Below, one piece after another: positions 1-7,051 of a stretch of 30,688 nt of DNA. The notes under the pieces are model-generated. The model did no database searches, was not told the origin of the DNA, and saw only the letters and a list, made by a program, of their open reading frames with translations. The DNA comes from CBETVX01 sp965539935. GTDB lineage: Bacteria > Bacillota > Clostridia > Peptostreptococcales > Caminicellaceae. The translations under genes and the position numbers were made by a program. Each line of letters starts with the position of its first letter. The first letter of the stretch is position 1. The stretch spans positions 1 through 30,688 of the forward strand of contig CBETVX010000034.1 in NCBI GenBank assembly GCA_965539935.1, in the 5' to 3' direction.

Positions 1-148
1 CGACAAATAAAAAAATGAAATTAAAAACTACAAAATATTTTTAAACAAACAAAATTAACTTTGTAGAAAATTAATAAAAAATAGGAAGGGATTTCATGGA
101 AAATGTAGAATAATTAAAAAATCTCAAAATTCACAAATTTATGTATAT

Positions 149-170
149 TTTGAATTTGCACAAATTCAAA
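149..170. repeat. 22-base perfect palindrome, operator-like
   Basis: The arms TTTGAATTTG and CAAATTCAAA are perfect inverted repeats around a central CA. A related AAATTCACAAATTT motif lies just upstream (about 127-140). The length and position, overlapping a possible -35 box ahead of a transporter operon, resemble a binding site for a dimeric repressor. No regulator gene is nearby and no known operator consensus was matched. Confidence 0.4.
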
Positions 171-184
171 TTAACTATTATGGT
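156..184 (+). promoter_or_regulatory. Weak sigma-A-like promoter candidate for the importer operon
   Basis: TTGCAC (156-161) and TATGGT (179-184) are separated by 17 bases and each matches four of six consensus positions. This is the best-spaced pair I found in the leader, but in such AT-rich DNA it could be chance. Its -35 box lies inside the palindrome at 149-170, which would suit repression by a dimeric regulator if both are real. Confidence 0.3.
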
Positions 185-318
185 TATTATTTTGTACATG
201 TCTACATAATTATTAAGTAAGTAATCTTTAATATATAAAAATTGAAGGGGGGGACAAGGGGATATAAATTTTGGTAATTGATATTTAAGTGGTTAAGAAA
301 AATAAAGGGGGATTCTAA

Positions 319-1527
319 GTGTTTAAGAAATTTTTAGCAACATTATTAATATTGGCTATGATATTTAGTTTGGCTGCATGTGGTCAAAATGTATCAAATG
401 AGCCGGTTGAAGAGGAAAAACCAGCAACTGAAGAACCAAAAGAAGAGCCTAAAGAAGAAGCTAAGGAAGAACCAAAGGAAGAAGAAAACTGGAAAATAGG
501 TATCATGACCGGTACCGTTGTACAGAATGAAGAAGAGTATAATGCAGCTCAAAATGTTTTAAAAAATTATGGGGAAGAACATATTGTAACTGTTACATAT
601 CCACCTAAATTTATGGATGAACAAGAAACTACAATTGCTCAAGTAGTTAGTATGGCTTCTGATCCAGATGTGAAGGCTATAGTTATTTGTCAAGCAGTTC
701 CTGGAACTGCAGCTGCAATTGATAAGGCTAGAGAAATAAGGGATGATATATTATTTATAGCTGGTACCCCTGGAGAAAATCCAAACGATATTTCTGCCAA
801 GGCAGACCTTGTATTACAAATGGATGAGTTAGCTATGGGTACAACTGTTCCAGAACAAGCCAAGAAGCAAGGTGCAAAGGTGTTTGTACACTATTCATTC
901 CCAAGACATATGTCTTATCCACTTCTTGCTGCTAGAAGGGATATTATGAAGGAAACTTGTGAAGAAATTGGTTTAGAGTTTGTTGACGCTTCTGCCCCAG
1001 ACCCAACTGGCGATGCAGGTGTTTCAGGTGCACAACAATTCATTTTAGAAGATGTTCCAAGAATGGTTGAAAAATATGGTAAGGATACAGCTTTCTTTAG
1101 TACTAACTGTTCTATGCAAGTTCCTCTAATAAGTGCAGCTTTAGAAGAAGGAGCTATATATCCTCAACCATGTTGTCCATCACCTTATCATGGATTTCCT
1201 TCAGCTCTTGGTATAGAAATTCCTGAAGATAAGAAGGGCGATATAGATTATGTAATAGAAGAGTCTAGAAGAATAATTAAAGAAAAGGGTGGAGAAGGAA
1301 GGTTCTCTACTTGGCCAGTACCAGTTAATATGATGTATATTGAAGCAGGAGCAGAATATGCTAAGGCTTGGATTGAAGGAAAAACTAATGGCAAGGTAGA
1401 TTTAGAAGTTCTAAAAGAGAAGTTTAAAGAATATGCTGGTACAGATGTTCAAGTTAAAAACCTTGAAGAAGGTGGAAAGAAATACGATAATTATTTCACT
1501 GTGCTAGTTGATTTTGTTAATTATTAA
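319..1527 (+). CDS. DUF3798-family lipoprotein, probable ABC substrate-binding protein
   Basis: This is a 402-residue precursor with a signal peptide (residues 1-20) ending in the lipobox LAAC, so Cys21 would be lipidated and the protein anchored outside the membrane. A Glu/Lys/Pro-rich spacer (about 27-55) precedes a globular domain that resembles the DUF3798 family, which has a periplasmic-binding-protein fold. Two cysteine-containing patches stand out: NCS at about 264 and QPCCPSPYHGFP with Cys285 and Cys286. The GTG start at 319 is supported by a GGGGG ribosome binding site about seven bases upstream and by the signal peptide. It is followed by the ATPase and two permeases, so I infer it delivers a ligand to that importer. 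The ligand is unknown. Confidence 0.8.
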   Translation: MFKKFLATLLILAMIFSLAACGQNVSNEPVEEEKPATEEPKEEPKEEAKEEPKEEENWKIGIMTGTVVQNEEEYNAAQNVLKNYGEEHIVTVTYPPKFMDEQETTIAQVVSMASDPDVKAIVICQAVPGTAAAIDKAREIRDDILFIAGTPGENPNDISAKADLVLQMDELAMGTTVPEQAKKQGAKVFVHYSFPRHMSYPLLAARRDIMKETCEEIGLEFVDASAPDPTGDAGVSGAQQFILEDVPRMVEKYGKDTAFFSTNCSMQVPLISAALEEGAIYPQPCCPSPYHGFPSALGIEIPEDKKGDIDYVIEESRRIIKEKGGEGRFSTWPVPVNMMYIEAGAEYAKAWIEGKTNGKVDLEVLKEKFKEYAGTDVQVKNLEEGGKKYDNYFTVLVDFVNY

Positions 1528-1550
1528 TCTTATCTAAATTACAAATAAAG

Positions 1551-1582
1551 ATGTAAGGTTGCCAATGCAGGCAGCCTTACAT
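1551..1582 (+). other. Intercistronic stem-loop between binding protein and ATPase genes
   Basis: ATGTAAGGTTGCC (1551-1563) pairs with GGCAGCCTTACAT (1570-1582), giving a 13-base stem with one G-T wobble and a six-base loop. No T run follows, so it is not a standard terminator. Such hairpins after binding-protein genes often protect the upstream mRNA and raise expression of the binding protein over the membrane parts. Confidence 0.6.
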
Positions 1583-1627
1583 TAATTATGAAGAAATAGA
1601 AGATATAGATAGGGTAGGTGATATGGT

Positions 1628-3241
1628 ATGGATAATGGATATACGCTACAGATGAAAAATATTGAAAAGGAATATTTCGGAAACAAAGTTTTGAAAGGTG
1701 TAAATCTATCTGTTAAGCCAGGAGAGATTCATGCCCTACTTGGAGAAAATGGAGCAGGAAAATCTACACTGATGAATATATTGTTTGGAATGCCAGTTAT
1801 ACATTCTACAGGAGGCTTTTCAGGCGAGGTTGTGATTAACGGAGAAGTTGCAAATATAAAAACACCGAAAGAGGCTATGGAATACGGAATAGGAATGGTT
1901 CATCAGGAATTTATGCTTATACCAGGTTTTACATTAACGGAAAATATTAAGTTAAATAGAGAAATTACTAAAGATAATATTGTTGCAAAGCTTTTTAACA
2001 ATGAAAAATTAAAATTTCTAGATAAAAAACAGATGGAAAGAGATGTAAGAAAGGCCCTTGATACATTGGGTCTGGATATAGATGAATGGGTAAAAGTAGC
2101 TGGTCTGCCAGTGGGACATATGCAATTTATAGAAATTGCCAGGGAAATAGATAAAGAAAATATGAAGCTTTTAGTATTTGATGAACCAACTGCAGTTTTA
2201 ACAGAAAGTGAAGCTGATAATTTAATAAAGGCTATGAAAAGATTAGCTGAAAAGGGAATAGCTATACTATTCATAACCCATCGATTGGATGAAGTGATTC
2301 AGGCTTCAGATAGTGTAACTATACTTAGGGATGGAGAATTAGTTATAACTAAAAGGACTAGTGAAACAAATGTAATAGAGTTAGCTGAACTAATGGTAGG
2401 AAGAAAAATAGAGGTTACTAATAAAACTGAAGAAGATTCAAATGAAACAAATGCTGAGTCAGAAATAATTTTATCTCTTAAAAATCTCTTTGTTAAAATG
2501 CCTGGTGAAGAAGTAAAAGGGATAAATTTAGATGTAAGAAAGGGTGAAATTTTAGGGATAGGTGGACTAGCAGGACAGGGTAAAATAGGTATTGCCAATG
2601 GAATAATGGGTTTATATGAAACTAGTGGCGAAATATATTTGAATGGAGAGCCCCTTGAGCTTAATAATACTAAAGAAGTTCTAAAGAAGGGATTGGCATT
2701 TGTATCTGAAGATAGAAGAGGTGTAGGACTTCTCCTTGATAGTTCAATTGAAGAGAATATTATTGTTACGACTATGCAAATTAAGGATAAATTTCTTAAG
2801 AAGTATGGAATATTTACTCAAATTGATAGGGCTGCAGTACGCAAACATACATTAAAAATGATAGAAGATTTAGACATAAGATGTACAGGACCTGAACAAA
2901 TTACTAGAAGATTAAGTGGTGGGAATCAACAGAAAGTTTGTGTTGCAAGGGCCCTTACTTTAGAACCTGACATACTTTTAGTTTCAGAACCTACTAGAGG
3001 TATAGATATTGGTGCTAAAAAACTTGTTTTGGATTTATTAGTTAGATTAAATAAAGATCTTGGTATGACTATCGTTATGACATCTAGTGAATTGGCTGAA
3101 CTTAGGTCAATTTGTGATAGGATAGCAATTATATCAGAGGGTAAAGTAGAAGGTATATTAAAACCTACAGCTAGTGATAAGGACTTTGGTCTAATGATGG
3201 CTGGAGAATATCATAAATTAGAAGATAAGGAGGCTATATAA
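1628..3241 (+). CDS. ABC importer ATP-binding protein, two fused nucleotide-binding domains (sugar/nucleoside type)
   Basis: The 537-residue protein carries two ABC domains in tandem, as in RbsA, MglA and nucleoside importers, and would energise the two permeases that follow. Domain 1 has an intact Walker A (GENGAGKST, 39-47) and Walker B (LLVFDEPTAVL) but a degenerate signature, LPVGHMQ (160-166). Domain 2 has a degenerate Walker A (GLAGQGKIG, about 313-321) and Walker B (LLVSEPTRGID) but an intact signature, LSGGNQQ (429-435). One canonical ATP site would therefore form between Walker A of domain 1 and the signature of domain 2. The ATG at 1628 has a GGTAGGTG-like site upstream. The stop codon directly abuts the next ATG, indicating coupled expression. 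Confidence 0.92.
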   Translation: MDNGYTLQMKNIEKEYFGNKVLKGVNLSVKPGEIHALLGENGAGKSTLMNILFGMPVIHSTGGFSGEVVINGEVANIKTPKEAMEYGIGMVHQEFMLIPGFTLTENIKLNREITKDNIVAKLFNNEKLKFLDKKQMERDVRKALDTLGLDIDEWVKVAGLPVGHMQFIEIAREIDKENMKLLVFDEPTAVLTESEADNLIKAMKRLAEKGIAILFITHRLDEVIQASDSVTILRDGELVITKRTSETNVIELAELMVGRKIEVTNKTEEDSNETNAESEIILSLKNLFVKMPGEEVKGINLDVRKGEILGIGGLAGQGKIGIANGIMGLYETSGEIYLNGEPLELNNTKEVLKKGLAFVSEDRRGVGLLLDSSIEENIIVTTMQIKDKFLKKYGIFTQIDRAAVRKHTLKMIEDLDIRCTGPEQITRRLSGGNQQKVCVARALTLEPDILLVSEPTRGIDIGAKKLVLDLLVRLNKDLGMTIVMTSSELAELRSICDRIAIISEGKVEGILKPTASDKDFGLMMAGEYHKLEDKEAI

Positions 3242-4282
3242 ATGACGGAAACAGTAAGAAGAATTACAAATAAAATAGGCCTTCCAAGAATAATTATTTC
3301 TTCTTTTTTTATTCTTCTATGTTTACTTGCTATTAGTATTGACATGGAATTCGATAGCTTGTTAGGAGATATACTTAGAAGGTTTGGAATGTTTGGTATT
3401 TTAGTTTTGGCTATGGTACCTGCTATTCAATCTGGCATTGGGCCAAATTTTGCCTTGCCTATAGGAATTTTATGTGGAATATTAGGTGGAATAATTAGCA
3501 TTGAAATGGGATTAATTGGTGCCCTTGGATTTTGGGGAGCCATATTGATTTCATTGCCCTTTGCTATAATAGTTGGCTGGGTTTATGGTATTTTACTTAA
3601 CAGAATAAAGGGATCTGAAATGCTTGTGGCTTCTTATACAGGTTTTTCTGCTGTAGCTTTTATGTGTATAATGTGGGTAGTATTACCCTTTGAGCATCCT
3701 GAAATGGTATGGCCAATTGGAAGGGGGCTTAGGGTTACAATAGCACTTGATTCTACCTTTGGATATATATTAAATGATTTTTTAGCCTTTGAAATTGGTG
3801 GATTGTATTTTCCCACAGGGTTAATATTATTTTTCTTAGGAGCTTGTTTTGTTGTATGGTTGTTTACTAGGAGCAAACTAGGTATAGCCATGAAAGCTGC
3901 TGGAGACAATCCTAAGTTTGCTGCTGCCTCAGGTATAAATGTAGATAATTGTCGAATATTAGGAACAGTTTTATCAACAGTTCTCGGTGCCATAGGCATA
4001 GTTGTCTATGCTCAAAGTTATGGTTTCTTTCAATTGTATATGGCTCCTTTGATGATGGCTTTTCCTGCTGTTGCAGCTGTCTTGATTGGTGGAGCTTCAG
4101 CCCGTAAGGCTAAGATTTCCCATGTTATTATCGGGGTATTTTTATTTCAAGGATTACTTACCGTTGCTCTCCCCGTTGCAAACCAAATAATAAAAGTTGG
4201 GAACCTATCGGAAGTGCTTAGGACGATAGTTCAAAATGGAGTAATTTTATATGCATTAACTAAAGTAGGGGGGGCAGATTAA
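3242..4282 (+). CDS. ABC importer permease, BPD_transp_2 family (first subunit)
   Basis: The 346-residue integral membrane protein has about eight to ten hydrophobic segments. Near residues 214-240 is the loop typical of ribose/nucleoside-type permeases, containing GIAMKAAGDNPKFAAASGI. Its ATG follows the ATPase stop with no gap, and an AAGGAGG site (3227-3233) lies inside the end of the ATPase gene, so translation is likely coupled. With the second permease it should form a heterodimeric channel for the DUF3798 binding protein. The family is clear; the substrate is not. The related BmpDEFG and Nup systems carry nucleosides, but the binding protein here is of a different family. Confidence 0.88.
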   Translation: MTETVRRITNKIGLPRIIISSFFILLCLLAISIDMEFDSLLGDILRRFGMFGILVLAMVPAIQSGIGPNFALPIGILCGILGGIISIEMGLIGALGFWGAILISLPFAIIVGWVYGILLNRIKGSEMLVASYTGFSAVAFMCIMWVVLPFEHPEMVWPIGRGLRVTIALDSTFGYILNDFLAFEIGGLYFPTGLILFFLGACFVVWLFTRSKLGIAMKAAGDNPKFAAASGINVDNCRILGTVLSTVLGAIGIVVYAQSYGFFQLYMAPLMMAFPAVAAVLIGGASARKAKISHVIIGVFLFQGLLTVALPVANQIIKVGNLSEVLRTIVQNGVILYALTKVGGAD

Positions 4283-4283
4283 T

Positions 4284-5597
4284 ATGGCTGAAACTAATAA
4301 AGTTGATGTTGTAAAAACAGAAAATATATCTATCAATAAAAAAATAAAAAAGATATTATTTGATAATATTGTAACTATTCTCTTTGTAATATTATGTATT
4401 GCAGGTGTTATACTATCAGAACTTCCAATATTTTTTATTCTAAACGAACTTCTTACAAGGATTTCTAGGAATTCTTTTTTAGTACTAGCCCTGATTATAC
4501 CTGTACTTGCAGGCATGGGACTAAATTTTGCTATTACTGTTGGAGCCATGGCTGGTCAAGCTGCAATTATTGCTGTAACCCATTGGAAAATTCCTGGAAT
4601 ATATGGATTTATCCTTTGCGCAATTCTATCGGTACCAATGGCTATTATATTTGGTATGCTTACAGGTAAGCTATTAAATAAAACAAAGGGACAAGAAATG
4701 ATTGCCAGTATGATTACAGGTTACTTTGCTAATGGTATATATCAATTTATATTTTTATTTGGTATAGGAACATTTATACCAATGACAAATGAAGTGCTTT
4801 TATTAAGTAGTGGTGTTGGAATTAGAAATACAGTAGACCTTGCTAAAGATAATGGAATAAAATATGCTTTGGACAATATAATGAAAGTAGATTTTTTCAA
4901 TGTATTACTTGTGGCAGGGATAGGGTTAATGTTATATACATTATATAGATTAACAATTAAAAAAGCAGATAATAAAATAAAAACAAATAGAATTAAATAC
5001 ATAGTTTTACTAATACTTAGCATAATACTAATAGTAGTAAGTATAGCCTTTATACTTGATATAGGAATACCTAAAAATTTAAAGGCATTGAAACTTCTTA
5101 AAGTCCCTGTAGTGACTTTAGCTGTAGTAGGTGCATTATGCGTTTTTAATGTGATAATAGTAAAAACAAAACTAGGTCAGGATTTTAGAACTGTAGGGCA
5201 AGATAAGCATATTGCCAGTGTCTCTGGAATAAATGTGGATAGGGTTAGAGTAATAGCTATCACCATATCTACTGTGTTGGCAGCTTGGGGACAGCTTATA
5301 TTCCTGCAAAATATAGGTATAATGAATACTTACGGTAGTCACGTACAAATAGCTCTATTCTCAATAGCTGCTATACTAATAGGGGGTGCATCTGTATCAA
5401 AGGCAACTGTAGGGCAAGCCTTACTAGGGGTGGTACTTTTCCATACTTTGTTTATAGTTTCACCCAAGGCTGCACAAAATGTATTTGGTGATGCACAAAT
5501 TGGTGAATTCTTTAGAAATTTTGTATCCTATGGTGTTATAGGTGTAGCTTTAGGATTACATGCATGGAAAAAAAGTAATGCTAAAAAAATAATTTAA
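4284..5597 (+). CDS. ABC importer permease, BPD_transp_2 family (second subunit)
   Basis: The 437-residue permease is longer than its partner. It has an N-terminal cytoplasmic stretch rich in Lys (about 1-30), roughly ten membrane segments, and the conserved loop LGQDFRTVGQDKHIASVSGI near residues 293-312, equivalent to the loop in the first permease. It starts one base after the preceding stop, with a run of seven G about nine bases upstream acting as ribosome binding site. It completes the four-gene importer. No hairpin terminator is evident after it; the infC promoter begins only eight bases downstream of the stop. Confidence 0.88.
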   Translation: MAETNKVDVVKTENISINKKIKKILFDNIVTILFVILCIAGVILSELPIFFILNELLTRISRNSFLVLALIIPVLAGMGLNFAITVGAMAGQAAIIAVTHWKIPGIYGFILCAILSVPMAIIFGMLTGKLLNKTKGQEMIASMITGYFANGIYQFIFLFGIGTFIPMTNEVLLLSSGVGIRNTVDLAKDNGIKYALDNIMKVDFFNVLLVAGIGLMLYTLYRLTIKKADNKIKTNRIKYIVLLILSIILIVVSIAFILDIGIPKNLKALKLLKVPVVTLAVVGALCVFNVIIVKTKLGQDFRTVGQDKHIASVSGINVDRVRVIAITISTVLAAWGQLIFLQNIGIMNTYGSHVQIALFSIAAILIGGASVSKATVGQALLGVVLFHTLFIVSPKAAQNVFGDAQIGEFFRNFVSYGVIGVALGLHAWKKSNAKKII

Positions 5598-5604
5598 AAA
5601 AATG

Positions 5605-5633
5605 TTGACAGAATATGAAAGTAGTGATAAACT
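5605..5633 (+). promoter_or_regulatory. Sigma-A promoter of the infC operon
   Basis: A perfect TTGACA (5605-5610) is followed after 17 bases by TAAACT (5628-5633), four of six matches to TATAAT. Transcription would start near 5640 and run into the structured leader before infC. Confidence 0.65.
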
Positions 5634-5639
5634 CATTTT

Positions 5640-5832
5640 GTGGTAAAATAATAATGAAAATAAAGAAGAAGCATTTCGTTTCTCACCTTGTAACAGGAGT
5701 TAACAAGGTTAATATGGCCCTATATACTATTATATTAGTATATTTTATAAATTTATTTACGGCTATATAAGACGAATGCTTGTGCATTCGTCTTTTTTGA
5801 TATATGTTTAAATTTTCAGGAGGTGGACAACA
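5640..5832 (+). promoter_or_regulatory. L20-type autoregulatory leader of infC-rpmI-rplT
   Basis: The leader folds in two competing ways. A hairpin pairs ACCTTGT (5685-5691) with ACAAGGT (5703-5709). A long-range helix pairs TATGGCC (about 5712-5718) with GGCTATA (5761-5767), one G-T wobble included. The segment GCATTTCGT (5671-5679) is complementary, with one bulge, to ACGAATGC (5772-5779), the 5' arm of the terminator at 5769-5798, so it can act as antiterminator. Position, long-range pairing and terminator match the L20 leaders of Firmicutes, in which ribosomal protein L20 binds the mRNA and causes premature termination. That this leader responds to L20 is inferred from the family. Confidence 0.72.
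5769..5798 (+). terminator. Attenuator terminator in the infC leader
   Basis: AAGACGAATGC pairs perfectly with GCATTCGTCTT around the loop TTGT and ends in a T run (5793-5798). It stands between promoter and infC, so it must be regulated rather than constitutive; an upstream segment at 5671-5679 can disrupt it. Confidence 0.85.
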
Positions 5833-6339
5833 ATTAAAAATATTGAGGTTAATGAAGCCATTAGAGACCGTGAAATTAGATTAGTTGGTGCAGATGGTGA
5901 GCAAATTGGAATAATGTCATCAAAAAGAGCTCTAGAGATAGCGGCTGAAAAGAAGTTAGATTTAGTAAAAATAGCACCAAAGGCTAAGCCACCGGTTTGC
6001 AAAATAATGGATTATGGAAAATATAAGTATGAGCAGTCTAAGAAGGAAAAAGAAGCAAAAAAGAAGCAAAAAGTTATAAATGTTAAGGAAGTTAGATTAA
6101 GTCTTAATATAGAAGAACATGACCTAAATACAAAGGCAAAGAAAGCTATTAAATTCTTAAAAAATGGAGATAAAGTAAAAGTGTCCCTTAGATTTAAAGG
6201 GAGAGAATTAGGTCATACTGAATTAGGATATGAAGTATTAGATAGATTTTTCTCAATAGTTTCAGAAGCTGGAACTAAGGAAAAGAATCCAAAAATGGAA
6301 GGTAGAAGTATTGTAATGTTCATATCACCTAAGAATTAG
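5833..6339 (+). CDS. infC: Translation initiation factor IF-3, starting at ATT
   Basis: IF-3 binds the 30S subunit, checks the start codon and initiator tRNA pairing, and prevents premature 50S joining. From the ATT at 5833 the protein is 168 residues, the normal family length. The N-terminus reads IEVNEAIRDREIRLV, a conserved IF-3 start, and would be lost if the first ATG (5914) were used, which leaves only 141 residues. A strong AGGAGGTGG site (5818-5826) is about nine bases from ATT, and an in-frame TAA at 5809-5811 closes the frame upstream. A rare ATT or similar start is the classical means by which IF-3 represses its own synthesis. The Lys-rich linker (about 70-86) joins the N and C domains. 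Confidence 0.95.
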   Translation: MKNIEVNEAIRDREIRLVGADGEQIGIMSSKRALEIAAEKKLDLVKIAPKAKPPVCKIMDYGKYKYEQSKKEKEAKKKQKVINVKEVRLSLNIEEHDLNTKAKKAIKFLKNGDKVKVSLRFKGRELGHTELGYEVLDRFFSIVSEAGTKEKNPKMEGRSIVMFISPKN

Positions 6340-6372
6340 TTATTATATGTAGCTGAAGGGAGGAAATTAACA

Positions 6373-6570
6373 ATGCCAAAAATGAAGACTCATAGAGGTG
6401 CAGCAAAAAGATTTAAGAGAACTGCTAAGGGTAAACTTAAAAGATCTAAAGCTTATAAAAGTCATATCTTGACTAAGAAAAGCCCTAAAAGAAAAAGAAA
6501 TTTACGTCAATCTTCTTTAGTTGCTAAAGGCGACCAAAAGAGAATCGATAAGATACTACCATATCTATAA
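6373..6570 (+). CDS. rpmI: 50S ribosomal protein L35
   Basis: The product is 65 residues, rich in Lys and Arg, with the conserved opening MPKMKTHRGAAKRFKRT of L35, a small protein of the large ribosomal subunit. It has an AGGGAGG ribosome binding site and sits 33 bases after infC in the conserved order infC-rpmI-rplT, so it is controlled by the same leader. Confidence 0.97.
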   Translation: MPKMKTHRGAAKRFKRTAKGKLKRSKAYKSHILTKKSPKRKRNLRQSSLVAKGDQKRIDKILPYL

Positions 6571-6597
6571 AAACAACTGGCAAAGGAGGTAATATAA

Positions 6598-6957
6598 ATG
6601 GCAAGAGTAAAAAAGGCTTTAAATGCAAAAAAGAAACATAAAAAAATATTAAAGCTTGCAAAGGGTTATTATGGAGCTAAAAGTAAGATCTTTAGACCTG
6701 CTAATCAAGCGGTAATGAGATCTTTAAGATATGCATATATTGGACGTAAATTAAGAAAAAGAGATTTTAGAAAACTATGGATTTCTAGAATAAATGCTGC
6801 GGCTAGAATGAATGGCTTATCATATAGTAAGTTTATAAATGGTTTAAAATTAGCTGGAGTTAATATAAATAGAAAAATGCTTTCTGAAATGGCTATCCAT
6901 GATGCAGAAGGTTTTAAGCAATTAGTTGACGTTGCTAAGGAAAAACTAAACGCATAA
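6598..6957 (+). CDS. rplT: 50S ribosomal protein L20
   Basis: The 119-residue basic protein has the L20 signature (ARVKKALNAKKKHKKILK near the start and RKLWISRINAAARMNGLSY in the middle). L20 is an early assembly protein of the 50S subunit and, in Firmicutes, the repressor that binds the leader of this operon. The ATG is preceded by AAAGGAGG at normal spacing. A strong terminator overlaps the stop codon and ends the operon. Confidence 0.97.
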   Translation: MARVKKALNAKKKHKKILKLAKGYYGAKSKIFRPANQAVMRSLRYAYIGRKLRKRDFRKLWISRINAAARMNGLSYSKFINGLKLAGVNINRKMLSEMAIHDAEGFKQLVDVAKEKLNA

Positions 6958-6987
6958 AAAATAGACTCTTAGGGAGTCTATTTTTTT
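6957..6987 (+). terminator. Intrinsic terminator after rplT
   Basis: AAAAATAGACTC (6957-6968) pairs with GAGTCTATTTTT (6974-6985) around a TTAGG loop and is followed by a T run ending at 6987. It begins at the last base of the rplT stop codon. Confidence 0.9.
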
Positions 6988-7016
6988 GCTATTTACTTTT
7001 AAAACTTAAACTTCAG

Positions 7017-7025
7017 TGGTATAAT
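7017..7025 (+). promoter_or_regulatory. Extended -10 promoter for the potassium transporter genes
   Basis: TGGTATAAT (7017-7025) contains a perfect TATAAT and the upstream TG of an extended -10 element. No convincing -35 box is present. The predicted start near 7032 leaves a leader of only about 20-30 bases before the first codon. Confidence 0.6.
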
Positions 7026-7051
7026 AACAAAAATTACATAATTGTACCGAG

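Larger units (their letters stand above)
1..318. other. AT-rich non-coding region upstream of the DUF3798 importer operon
   Basis: No open frame with a ribosome binding site is visible here. The stretch is very AT-rich and has two G runs, at 247-253 and just before the first gene (about 307-311); the second is the ribosome binding site of the lipoprotein gene. A 22-base palindrome lies at 149-170 and overlaps a weak promoter candidate; both are listed separately. The left edge may contain the tail of an upstream intergenic region, but nothing identifies the preceding gene. Confidence 0.7.

Noticed and set aside
410..485. Short repeated GAAGAACCAAAAG-like units
   Set aside because: They encode the Glu/Lys/Pro spacer after the lipobox of the lipoprotein and are coding low complexity, not a CRISPR or regulatory repeat.
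1903..2598. Minus-strand open frames opposite the ABC ATPase gene, and similar ones opposite pheT, mutS2 and the permeases
   Set aside because: They are shadows of strongly supported plus-strand genes, lack ribosome binding sites and show no family similarity.
5914..5916. ATG start for infC
   Set aside because: It removes the conserved IF-3 N-terminus and has no ribosome binding site; ATT at 5833 does.
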